NCBI GenBank assembly: GCA_031551625.1
Contig: JAVBNJ010000163.1
Coordinates: forward strand, 1-15,419
Source of the DNA: JAVBNJ01 sp031551625
Lineage (GTDB): Bacteria; Bacteroidota; Bacteroidia; Bacteroidales; UBA932
Length of the DNA stretch: 15,419 nucleotides
Direction of reading: 5' to 3'
This document shows, piece by piece, positions 1 through 5,887 of the stretch. Under the pieces are notes generated by a model, which saw only the letters and a list, made by a program, of their open reading frames with translations, was not told where the DNA came from and made no database searches. Every line of letters starts with the position of its first letter. Within the stretch, counting starts at the first letter, position 1. The position numbers and the translations under genes are program-made.

Positions 1-548
1 CGGTTGTCTAACCACACAGCTACAGGCTGCCCGTTGAGCGACACGTTGCCGTCAGTGTCTACCGTTACGCCCGGCAACTTGCGCAAGATATCGAATGCAT
101 TGCTCCCCTCTGCCGAAATATACCCGGCAATATTGATAATCGTTTTATCAATATCGTGCTTTATCATATCCTTAGCTATCGATAGCGTAAGAGGATCCAG
201 CTTTTTACTTTCGGGAACTAAATTAATAGTTGATAGCCACACTTCTTCGTCCTCGTCCGGAACCGGTATGGTTACTTGCTTTTCGGCATAGCCGAGGAAT
301 AACACTTTCAAAGAGTAGTTGCCGCCTGCAATATTGTTGAACACAAATTTTCCTTTTGTATCGCTGGTGGTAACCGCCACTGTTTTGCCGGCGCTATCGA
401 GCAGTACTATATTAGCATAGCCTATTACTTCGCCATTAGTTTCGTCTTTCACCATGCCGCTGATACGGCCTTTGCCGGTAGACGCCGCTATAACAACAAG
501 TGTTGTGAAAAATAAAAAAGAGAATAAAAATAATTTTTTCAGCGTCAT
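1..548 (-). CDS. Outer-membrane beta-barrel (TonB receptor-like) protein, N-terminal part
   Basis: The gene reads leftwards and leaves the window after 182 codons, so only the N-terminus is visible. Residues 1-23 form a signal peptide (basic MTLKK start, then a long hydrophobic run). Residues about 28-112 look like a carboxypeptidase-regulatory-like beta-sandwich (GRISGMVKDETNGEVIGYAN, later GKFVFNNIAGGNYSLKVLFLGY). Residues about 130-182 look like a plug domain and include FDILRKLPGVTVDTDGNVSL, the hallmark of the Bacteroidota outer-membrane beta-barrel family related to TonB-dependent receptors. Such proteins sit in the outer membrane and usually bind or import a ligand; the ligand here is unknown. 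The start at 548 lies 59 bases behind the small membrane gene, so it could belong to the ABC/GntR operon or have its own promoter. No clear TAnnTTTG box is seen in that gap. Confidence in the family is high, in the function low. Confidence 0.85.
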   Translation of the reverse strand, partial: MTLKKLFLFSFLFFTTLVVIAASTGKGRISGMVKDETNGEVIGYANIVLLDSAGKTVAVTTSDTKGKFVFNNIAGGNYSLKVLFLGYAEKQVTIPVPDEDEEVWLSTINLVPESKKLDPLTLSIAKDMIKHDIDKTIINIAGYISAEGSNAFDILRKLPGVTVDTDGNVSLNGQPVAVWLDN

Positions 549-607
549 TGGCACAAGCGGCTATTAAAAAAAGAGGATAAAGATAAGGAAATTATTCTAT
601 CCGCCCA

Positions 608-757
608 CTACTTGTTTGAGCGCTGTCTTGCACGGCTGTTGTCAGGCGCTTGGTAGTTTTCTATGGCCTGGCGTTTCAGCAGGTGGTAAGCTACAAAGCA
701 AGCGATGCTTATCACTACCACCGTAATCAATATTATAGTACTTTTTTTGATTTTCAT
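608..757 (-). CDS. Small single-helix membrane protein (49 aa)
   Basis: This short reading frame begins at ATG 757 and ends with TAG at 608-610. It encodes 49 residues: a basic start (MKIKKS), one strongly hydrophobic stretch at about residues 7-27 (TIILITVVVISIACFVAYHLL), and a polar, basic tail (KRQAIENYQAPDNSRARQRSNK). That is the layout of a single-pass inner-membrane peptide with a short soluble C-terminus. A cleaved secretion signal is less likely because so little would remain. It starts 14 bases after the stop of the GntR gene and on the same strand, so it is probably co-transcribed with the ABC exporter. I do not recognise a family. A role as an accessory peptide of the exporter is inference from position only. 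The ordinary codons, membrane layout and tight spacing favour a real gene. Confidence 0.6.
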   Translation of the reverse strand: MKIKKSTIILITVVVISIACFVAYHLLKRQAIENYQAPDNSRARQRSNK

Positions 758-771
758 AATTAACTATAAAT

Positions 772-1146
772 TTAGTTAGTAGAATAATTTTTACAAAATT
801 TATCATATTGTTTCTGCAAATCGTTAGGCGAAATTTGCAACAGGTACATACTTTTGAATAGATCCGGTAGCGTTTCTGTTACAAAAAATTCTTTCTGCAA
901 AGCCTTGGCTTTTGCCAATGCCTCATCGCACAGGAAAAAACCGATGCCACGCTTATTGGCAATAATACCGTTCGATTCAAGGTATTCATAAGTACGCACT
1001 ACCGTGTTGGGATTTACTTCGAGCGTCACGCCCAACTCGCGCACTGAGGGAATACGTTCGCCGGCATTCCATTCTTTGACCAGTACTTTTTCGCAAATAT
1101 AGTCGGCTATTTGCAAATAAATGGCTTTATGATTAGTGAATTCCAT
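772..1146 (-). CDS. GntR-family transcriptional regulator, YtrA type
   Basis: This 124-residue protein has the short YtrA-type form: a GntR winged helix-turn-helix and a small helical tail, with no large effector domain. Residues 7-75 hold the DNA-binding domain: AIYLQIADYI opens helix 1, RIPSVRELGVTLEVNPNTVV is the helix-turn-helix, and YEYLESNGIIANKRGIGFFL is the wing. The tail (about 76-124) probably dimerises. Start choice: an ATG at 1200 would add 18 residues overlapping the permease gene, but family members begin just before the AIYLQI segment, and ATG 1146 lies 11 bases after the permease stop. YtrA-type regulators usually repress their own ABC transporter operon and respond to envelope or antibiotic stress. 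Here the regulator is third in the operon behind ATPase and permease, so it would be made together with what it controls. The palindrome at 2763-2786 is its likely operator. Confidence 0.9.
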   Translation of the reverse strand: MEFTNHKAIYLQIADYICEKVLVKEWNAGERIPSVRELGVTLEVNPNTVVRTYEYLESNGIIANKRGIGFFLCDEALAKAKALQKEFFVTETLPDLFKSMYLLQISPNDLQKQYDKFCKNYSTN

Positions 1147-1157
1147 GTGTTCCGTTT

Positions 1158-2012
1158 TTATAATTCCTGTTCTTTCATTTTTAGAAAACTTACAAACCAT
1201 GCGCCAATAGCGGTTACCGTGGAGACCGAGTATTGGCAGATATTCAAAAGCGCTGAGTTCGATTGTAGCACTCGCCCATAGACTTGAACGGGATCGTCTG
1301 TGGTCGCCGCGGTTTTGTACGCTTCTTGCAGGTTGTGCATGTCAATAGGGAATAGGGTATTTAGTATTTCATTTTTATAAAAAATAAATAGCATAATAAC
1401 GACCATACAAATAGCCGTTTTCAATAGTTTGTTCCGCTGAAACCATATATTACATAAAAAACTTATGGCTTGTAGGCTCAGCATCATAATTATTATATAG
1501 AATATATAGTTTGCATCTCGCTGATGACCGTCAACAGGGAGCGGCATGACAAGCCAAAGTTGTTTTTCGGGCCAGGGATAGAAGGGGTATAAGCATAAAT
1601 CGGCTAAGACAAATGCCGCAAGCGTTACAATAGCAGTAGAAATGATACAATGGAAAAACATGGACAAGTATTTTTCCATTTGCGAAGCCGGATACATGAA
1701 GTGTAACACTCCTTCTACACGGTGGTTGTATTGCCGGTACAACACAAATGGTGCAACCACTAAGCTACCGATAAGTATAGCTAAGAAATACATAAAACGA
1801 TATTCGGTATATGTTCCGTAGCCGCCATCTTTGTTAACCAGATATAATGCCACAAGGCTTAACACAAATACTAATAAAAAGGCTAGTAGAAAGGATATAC
1901 GCCGGTCAGCAACATCTTTTTGTACTACTTTGCCGAAACGTATGAAATTGAATTTATTGTTAGCTACGCTGAGCTCACAACTATGTTTTGTTTTTAATTG
2001 TGTTCGGTTCAT
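1158..2012 (-). CDS. ABC transporter permease (ABC-2-like, six membrane helices)
   Basis: This 284-residue integral membrane protein has about six hydrophobic segments, near residues 40-59, 72-92, 117-139, 169-190, 196-213 and 255-276. The N-terminal 35 residues are cytoplasmic and basic. The segment YPASQMEKYLSMFF at about 107-120 resembles the PAS..EK motif that I associate with Bacteroidota permeases paired with small ABC ATPases and YtrA regulators. There is no ATP-binding site and no periplasmic binding protein nearby, so an export-type system is more likely than an importer. It starts 13 bases after the ATPase stop and ends 11 bases before the regulator, which shows a tight operon. Substrate is unknown; envelope-active compounds or peptides are the usual guess for this class. 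Sequence in such permeases is poorly conserved, so assignment rests on topology and neighbours. Confidence 0.8.
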   Translation of the reverse strand: MNRTQLKTKHSCELSVANNKFNFIRFGKVVQKDVADRRISFLLAFLLVFVLSLVALYLVNKDGGYGTYTEYRFMYFLAILIGSLVVAPFVLYRQYNHRVEGVLHFMYPASQMEKYLSMFFHCIISTAIVTLAAFVLADLCLYPFYPWPEKQLWLVMPLPVDGHQRDANYIFYIIIMMLSLQAISFLCNIWFQRNKLLKTAICMVVIMLFIFYKNEILNTLFPIDMHNLQEAYKTAATTDDPVQVYGRVLQSNSALLNICQYSVSTVTAIGAWFVSFLKMKEQEL

Positions 2013-2025
2013 ATCAACGAATTTT

Positions 2026-2754
2026 TTAGTTAAACAGTTGTTTGAATTGCGCTTTGTCTTTCATCGCTTCGATAAACAATTGCTCGATATCGAGGAAACG
2101 GGCGTTTACATTGGCAATCGCTTCCATAGAGTGATTGAGCAACACATCGCAATGGTCGAGGATAATAATCGGATCAATCAGATTCTCCAAATCGCGCACC
2201 TGATGGGTCGATAATACAAACGTATTTTCGTCGGTAGCCGCTCCGGCAATTACTTTCCGGAATTGTGCTTTCGACGGGATATCGAGCCCGTTGGTCGGTT
2301 CGTCAAACAGAAACAAGCGTGCATTGGTAGCAAGGCCAAAAGCAATCATTGCTTTTTTCTTTTGCCCGAACGATAGCTCGGTAAATTTACTGGAAGCGTC
2401 GACCGAAAATTCGTGGAGATAACTCTCGAATTGCGTTTGGCTGAAACGTTGGTAAAAACATCCGTTGCGCTTTGCAAAATCAACTATGTGTAAATGTGGT
2501 GTCGGCAACTCTTCAGGCAGGTAGTATACATCTTGTAGAAACGATGGTTGGCGTTTTGCCGGATTTGTAGCAAGAACATTACAGCGCCCTTCGTCCGGAA
2601 ACAACAATCCGGCCACAATGCGTAACATCGTGGTTTTTCCTACTCCGTTTTCGCCCAGCAACCCATAAATTTTCCCGGCCTCCATTTCGAAGGATATGTT
2701 GTTGAAGACCGTCTTCTTGCCATATCCGAATTTTAATTGGGTAATTGAAACCAT
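2026..2754 (-). CDS. ABC transporter ATP-binding protein
   Basis: This 242-residue nucleotide-binding subunit powers the adjacent permease. Visible motifs in order are Walker A GENGVGKTT at 34-42, the ABC signature LSFGQKKK at 127-134, Walker B LFLFDEP at 147-153 with catalytic E152, the D-loop NGLD, and the switch histidine in STHQ (H184). The usual Q-loop glutamine is replaced by a YLPEE segment at 78-82, as is common in exporters of the ABC-2/YtrB/BcrA kind. Start choice: the open frame extends to 2829, but those 25 extra residues run through the promoter and operator. ATG 2754 gives the expected start MVSITQLKFGYG. It is the first gene of the operon ATPase-permease-GntR. The fold is certain; the transported substrate is not known. 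Confidence 0.93.
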   Translation of the reverse strand: MVSITQLKFGYGKKTVFNNISFEMEAGKIYGLLGENGVGKTTMLRIVAGLLFPDEGRCNVLATNPAKRQPSFLQDVYYLPEELPTPHLHIVDFAKRNGCFYQRFSQTQFESYLHEFSVDASSKFTELSFGQKKKAMIAFGLATNARLFLFDEPTNGLDIPSKAQFRKVIAGAATDENTFVLSTHQVRDLENLIDPIIILDHCDVLLNHSMEAIANVNARFLDIEQLFIEAMKDKAQFKQLFN

Positions 2755-2762
2755 AATTATAA

Positions 2763-2786
2763 AGTGTATTAGTTTAATAGCACACT
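2763..2786. promoter_or_regulatory. Candidate YtrA/GntR operator palindrome
   Basis: A 24-bp imperfect palindrome has outer arms AGTGT and ACACT and further matched bases inside (about 16 of 24 positions symmetric). It starts one base downstream of the -7 box of the ABC operon promoter and so covers the expected transcription start. Dimeric GntR/YtrA repressors bind such sites, and the operon's third gene is a YtrA-type repressor. The symmetry and position are seen; binding is inference. Confidence 0.55.
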
Positions 2787-2787
2787 G

Positions 2788-2818
2788 CAAAGGTAGACAT
2801 ATTTTTGAAATTAACAAA
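2788..2818 (-). promoter_or_regulatory. Bacteroidota-type promoter of the ABC/GntR operon
   Basis: Read on the minus strand, TTTG at 2818-2815 is followed after 19 bases by TACCTTTG at 2795-2788. This matches the Bacteroidota primary sigma-factor consensus (-33 TTTG, -7 TAnnTTTG) including spacing. Transcription would start about 30 bases upstream of the ATPase ATG at 2754. Confidence 0.8.
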
Positions 2819-2940
2819 TTCCTATACAAAATGTAGTAATATTATTTTTGTTATATTTTATAAAAAATTAAAAATCAACAAATAAACATAACCCGTTAAT
2901 AAAATTAGTACCATTTAACACTCATTTAATTATTTTATGC

Positions 2941-2948
2941 TATTTTTG
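2941..2948 (+). promoter_or_regulatory. Probable -7 box of the carboxylase operon promoter
   Basis: TATTTTTG matches the Bacteroidota -7 consensus TAnnTTTG and lies 51 bases before the carboxyltransferase start codon at 3000. No good TTG is found 19-20 bases upstream, so the -33 element is weak and the site may need an activator. It is divergent from the ABC operon promoter about 120 bases away. Confidence 0.55.
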
Positions 2949-2949
2949 T

Positions 2950-2975
2950 AACCTTGCTTTTACGGAAGCAAGGTT
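2950..2975 (+). promoter_or_regulatory. Perfect inverted repeat in the carboxylase leader
   Basis: The arms AACCTTGCTT (2950-2959) and AAGCAAGGTT (2966-2975) are perfect complements separated by the 6-base loop TTACGG. It begins two bases after the -7 box, so transcription would start inside or just before the left arm. It could be an operator for a dimeric regulator or a 5'-end stem-loop that stabilises the mRNA. It is not a terminator: no T-run follows and the gene starts 24 bases later. Confidence 0.6.
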
Positions 2976-2999
2976 TAGTATTAACTAATTTTAATTTCT

Positions 3000-4550
3000 A
3001 TGGCTCTAAACTTAGGTTCTAAACTTCGTGAGTTGGAACAAAAAACGGAGAAAGCTAAAGTTGGCGGTGGCGAAGACGCTATTGCCAAACAGAAAGCGAT
3101 GGGGAAACTCCCCGCCCGTGAGCGTATCAGCTTCTTAGTGGACGAAGACTCGTTCTTTGAATACGATTTGTTTGTTGAACACGAAGCTCGCGAATTCGGA
3201 ATGGATGGAAAAGAATTGCCTGGCGACGGTGTTATTATCGGTACAGGTAAAATCAACGGACGTCCGGTGGCAATTTTTGCACAAGATTTTACGGTGGCAG
3301 GCGGTTCGCTGGGCTCGATGCACGCACGTAAAATCACTAAAATTATGGATTATGCATTGCGCATGCGTATTCCTCTCATCGGTATCAACGACTCTGGCGG
3401 AGCGCGTATCCAGGAAGGGGTGAATGCATTGGCCGGTTATGGCGAAATATTTTTTCGCAATACATTGGCAAGCGGAGTTATTCCGCAAATTTCGGTGATA
3501 CTCGGCCCCTGCGCCGGCGGTGCGGTGTATTCACCTGCATTGACTGATTTTGTGTTTGTGGTAGACAATATTTCTAAAATGTTTATCACCGGCCCCGAGG
3601 TTATCAAATCGGTATTGGGCGAAGAAATTTCGATGGAAGAATTGGGAGGCGCCCGTGTTCATAGCGAAGTAACCGGTAATGCCCATTTCTTTGCATTGAC
3701 CGAAGAAGAATGTTTTGATCAGATTAAGACATTGCTCTCGTATCTCCCGTGGCACAACGAGGACAAGCTGGCACCTCGCAAACCGAAGGAGCCGAACAAA
3801 AAGTATAATATCGAAAAGATTGTGCCGGTTGACCCGACCAAACCATACGATGTACGCGATGTGATTCGTGCGATTACCGATGATTCGGAATTTTTCGAAG
3901 TGCAGGAAAAATGGGCAGGCAACATTGTTATCGGCTATGGCCGTATGGATGGCGAAACAATCGGCTTTGTGGCCAATCAACCGTTGGTGCTGGCCGGTGT
4001 GCTCGACTGCGACTCGTCGGACAAGGCAGCCCGCTTTATTCGCTTCTGCGATGCATTCAATAGTCCGATTGTTACTATCGAAGATATGCCGGGCTACCTG
4101 CCGGGTGTCGATCAGGAACATGCAGGCGTTATCCGCCACGGGGCAAAACTGCTGTATGCATATAGCGAAGCAACTGTTCCGCGTATTACCGTAATTCTGC
4201 GTAAAGCTTATGGCGGTGGTTACATTGCTATGAACTCGCGCCACTTGCGCGCCGACTTTGTGTTTGCGTGGCCGATGGCCGAAATTGCTGTGATGGGGCC
4301 GCAAGGCGCTGCCAACATTATTTTCCGGAAGGAAATTATGGAAGCTGCCGACCCCGAAGCTATGCGCAAGCAAAAAGTGGAAGAATACAAGGACAAATTT
4401 GCCAACCCGTATGTATCGGCGGCCAAGGGTTATATCGACTCGGTAATTAAGCCCGCTGAAACACGCCGTTTTGTGCTGCAGGCGCTCGAATTGTCGAAAA
4501 CAAAAACGGTAGGCCGTCCGAAAAAGAAACATGGTATTCCACCATTTTAA
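3000..4550 (+). CDS. Acyl-CoA carboxylase beta (carboxyltransferase) subunit, propionyl-CoA/methylmalonyl-CoA type
   Basis: This 516-residue protein is a full-length carboxyltransferase of the PccB/MmdA family. It moves a carboxyl group between biotin on the carrier protein and an acyl-CoA, typically propionyl-CoA and (S)-methylmalonyl-CoA. Two crotonase-like halves are visible. The N half has GGARIQEG at 133-140 and GPCAGGAVYSPAL at 169-181, the oxyanion-hole region. The C half has PGYLPGVDQE at 364-373, RKAYGGGYIAMN at 401-412 and FAWPMAEIAVMGPQGAANI at about 422-440. The ATG at 3000 is the first start after the leader hairpin, and MALNLGSKLREL fits family starts. The biotin carrier follows 12 bases downstream. 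In Bacteroidota this enzyme usually works in the succinate-propionate pathway. No biotin carboxylase or decarboxylase beta subunit lies in the window, so carboxylase versus decarboxylase use cannot be decided. Confidence 0.93.
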   Translation: MALNLGSKLRELEQKTEKAKVGGGEDAIAKQKAMGKLPARERISFLVDEDSFFEYDLFVEHEAREFGMDGKELPGDGVIIGTGKINGRPVAIFAQDFTVAGGSLGSMHARKITKIMDYALRMRIPLIGINDSGGARIQEGVNALAGYGEIFFRNTLASGVIPQISVILGPCAGGAVYSPALTDFVFVVDNISKMFITGPEVIKSVLGEEISMEELGGARVHSEVTGNAHFFALTEEECFDQIKTLLSYLPWHNEDKLAPRKPKEPNKKYNIEKIVPVDPTKPYDVRDVIRAITDDSEFFEVQEKWAGNIVIGYGRMDGETIGFVANQPLVLAGVLDCDSSDKAARFIRFCDAFNSPIVTIEDMPGYLPGVDQEHAGVIRHGAKLLYAYSEATVPRITVILRKAYGGGYIAMNSRHLRADFVFAWPMAEIAVMGPQGAANIIFRKEIMEAADPEAMRKQKVEEYKDKFANPYVSAAKGYIDSVIKPAETRRFVLQALELSKTKTVGRPKKKHGIPPF

Positions 4551-4562
4551 CGAAGGGGCAAT

Positions 4563-5084
4563 ATGGATAAGAAAAATACAACATTGGAAGAAGACTTTAA
4601 CAGCAACGAACATCCGTTGGTAACCGAGAGTTTCGAGGACTATCCGTTTATTGCGGTGTCCGAAGCGGGGCGAAAATACCGCACTACGTTTACCAAGAAG
4701 TTCGAGAACCGGAAGCCGTGGGTACGTCCCAATCCCGAAGAAATCAAATCGTATATCCCCGGCACGGTGGATCAGATTGAGGTGAAGAAAGGGCAGGAAG
4801 TGAAACTCGGCGATGAGTTGATGTATTATGTAGCCATGAAAATGCGCAACGTAATCCGCGCCCCGTTCGACGGCAAGGTGGCCGATATTCTGGTAAAAGA
4901 AGGCGACCGGTTGCCGAAAGGCCAGGTAATGATAATTATCAAGCAGAAGCAGGTAAGTGAGAAAGAGTTGAAACGCAAAGAATTGGAAATGGTTAAGAAA
5001 GAGAAAGAATTGGAGAAAAAAGCTAAAGCCAAACAGAAACGACTCTTCGAACAAGCCGCCGCTGCCCGCAAGAAAAAGAAATAA
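4563..5084 (+). CDS. Biotin carboxyl carrier protein (biotin/lipoyl domain)
   Basis: This 173-residue protein carries biotin for the carboxyltransferase encoded just upstream. Residues about 60-127 form a biotinyl domain: IPGTVDQIEVKKGQEVKLGD, then YYVAMKMRNVIRAPFDGKV, then VKEGDRLPKGQVMIII. The biotin acceptor is K93 in AMKM. The residue before AMKM is V, where E or S is usual. Residues 1-59 are an N-terminal extension with TFTKKFENRKPWVRPNPEE, typical of a Bacteroidota carrier type. Residues about 129-173 are an unusually long, lysine- and glutamate-rich tail (EKELKRKELEMVKKEKELEK, ending ARKKKK) that may form a charged coiled coil. The gene starts 12 bases after the carboxyltransferase stop, with an AAGGGG just upstream that could act as a ribosome binding site. 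A strong terminator closes the two-gene operon. Confidence 0.9.
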   Translation: MDKKNTTLEEDFNSNEHPLVTESFEDYPFIAVSEAGRKYRTTFTKKFENRKPWVRPNPEEIKSYIPGTVDQIEVKKGQEVKLGDELMYYVAMKMRNVIRAPFDGKVADILVKEGDRLPKGQVMIIIKQKQVSEKELKRKELEMVKKEKELEKKAKAKQKRLFEQAAAARKKKK

Positions 5085-5106
5085 ACTAATCTTTTAGTTG
5101 TAATAA

Positions 5107-5152
5107 AATCCGCCCCGAAATACTTTACATATTTCGGGGCGGATTGGTTTTT
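5107..5152 (+). terminator. Intrinsic terminator of the carboxylase operon
   Basis: A perfect 16-bp stem (5107-5122 with 5130-5145, core CCGCCCCG/CGGGGCGG) with a 7-base loop is followed by GGTTTTT. It begins 22 bases after the carrier stop codon. The GC-rich core makes this the strongest hairpin in the window. Confidence 0.95.
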
Positions 5153-5170
5153 ATATAAAGTAGGCCCGGA

Positions 5171-5178
5171 TATTTTTG
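5171..5178 (+). promoter_or_regulatory. Promoter-like -7 box downstream of the terminator
   Basis: TATTTTTG is a full match to TAnnTTTG, the same 8-mer as at 2941. It lies 19 bases after the T-run of the carboxylase terminator. The bases 19-20 upstream are only a T-run (TTT, not TTG), so the -33 match is poor. If active it would start a transcript at about 5183, exactly where a hairpin begins. Confidence 0.35.
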
Positions 5179-5182
5179 CCGA

Positions 5183-5313
5183 CGCAGTGTGCAACCTCGT
5201 TGCAATTTCTGCGCAACAGGGAGGAAATTATCTCACACCGTATGAAGCTCTATCTTCATAACATAAATAAACATTTAACAAAATGCCGCACAAAAAATCT
5301 GCGCGGCATTTTT
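5183..5313 (+). ncRNA. Candidate small RNA (three hairpins, intrinsic terminator)
   Basis: About 130 bases from a promoter-like box to a terminator hold no credible protein gene. The 5' end folds as CGCAG/CTGCG (5183-5187 with 5209-5213) around TGCAAC/GTTGCA (5190-5195 with 5199-5204). A second stem is TATGAAG/CTTCATA (5241-5247 with 5254-5260). The last is the terminator stem at 5280-5312 followed by T's. A promoter-like box, ordered stems and a T-tailed hairpin are the usual signs of a small RNA. The weak -33 element and the fact that the last hairpin also serves the opposing gene lower confidence. No known RNA family is recognised. Confidence 0.3.
5280..5313. terminator. Two-way intrinsic terminator
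   Basis: AAAATGCCGC (5280-5289) pairs with GCGGCATTTT (5303-5312) across a 13-base loop. Plus-strand reading gives a T5 run, and minus-strand reading gives T4 then G. It lies 20 bases past the stop of the minus-strand outer-membrane gene and would end that transcript, and any plus-strand transcript crossing 5183-5280. Confidence 0.8.
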
Positions 5314-5332
5314 CAACTATACAAACTTGCTC

Positions 5333-5881
5333 TTAGAACTTGTATACTACACCTACCTGGAACAGGTTGGCAGAGTAGCCGAGTTCGGCATTCACCCCAA
5401 AGTTGGGCGTGAAGAAGTACGAGGCTCCCAAGAAAAACCCAAAGTAGAACGCCACTTGGTTGTCGTTACCATCGGCAACACCCGATACGGAAGCAAACTG
5501 GAACGCAGGGCCCATTGTTATACCACCATAGGTATCCAACCCTGCTACATTCCAGCCGTGGTGCCACGCACTGCGTGCCGCCACCGTAAACTGGTTGTAG
5601 TTGATATTAAAACTGGCCAGGATATTTTTGTCGGACGTGTGTGCCCAACCGAGTTCGCCACCGAGTGTAATAATGCCCGGACCGGCCTCCCACATACCGT
5701 GTTCGACGGCTGCTCGCACACCAAAACCGGTGCCTATGCCATCGTATAAGTTACCAACACCAACGCCTGCATTCACTGTCCAAGCGCCTTTTTCCATGGG
5801 TTCATAGGGGGTTTGGGCATTTGCTGTATTTGCCACTGCAAGCAAGCAAACCGCTGCAAGAAAGGCTATTGTTTTTTTCAT
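5333..5881 (-). CDS. Small outer-membrane beta-barrel protein
   Basis: This 182-residue protein has a clear signal peptide (MKKTIAFLAAVCLLAVANTANA, cleavage before Q23). The mature part has alternating hydrophobic and polar residues and many glycines and aromatics, for example WTVNAGVGVGNLYDGIGTGFG, AFYFGFFLGASYFF and FGVNAELGYSANLFQVGVVY. It ends in phenylalanine (VYKF), the usual end of an outer-membrane barrel. About eight strands would fit the length, as in OmpA-, OmpW- or opacity-like porins of the broad OMP_b-brl group. Function is unknown; such proteins are often structural or adhesive. It starts 6 bases after the enolase stop, so translation is probably coupled to enolase and transcription shared. 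Family confidence is good, specific role unknown. Confidence 0.85.
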   Translation of the reverse strand: MKKTIAFLAAVCLLAVANTANAQTPYEPMEKGAWTVNAGVGVGNLYDGIGTGFGVRAAVEHGMWEAGPGIITLGGELGWAHTSDKNILASFNINYNQFTVAARSAWHHGWNVAGLDTYGGITMGPAFQFASVSGVADGNDNQVAFYFGFFLGASYFFTPNFGVNAELGYSANLFQVGVVYKF

Positions 5882-5887
5882 AAACTA

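Noticed and set aside
1147..1200. A longer start for the GntR regulator overlapping the permease gene.
   Set aside because: The added residues are unlike the family, whereas ATG 1146 gives the standard N-terminus 11 bases after the permease stop.
2755..2829. A longer start for the ABC ATPase, adding 25 residues.
   Set aside because: The extra codons cover the promoter and the palindrome, and ATPases of this family start close to the first beta strand, as ATG 2754 does.
3531..5054. A 507-codon open frame on the minus strand opposite the carboxyltransferase and carrier genes.
   Set aside because: Its protein is rich in F, H, R and C with no domain or signal, as expected for a shadow frame. 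The plus-strand proteins have complete family motifs over the same bases.
5176..5412. A 78-codon plus-strand open frame (ATG possibilities at 5176 and 5241).
   Set aside because: It crosses the two-way terminator at 5280-5313 and continues antisense into the outer-membrane gene; no family resemblance.
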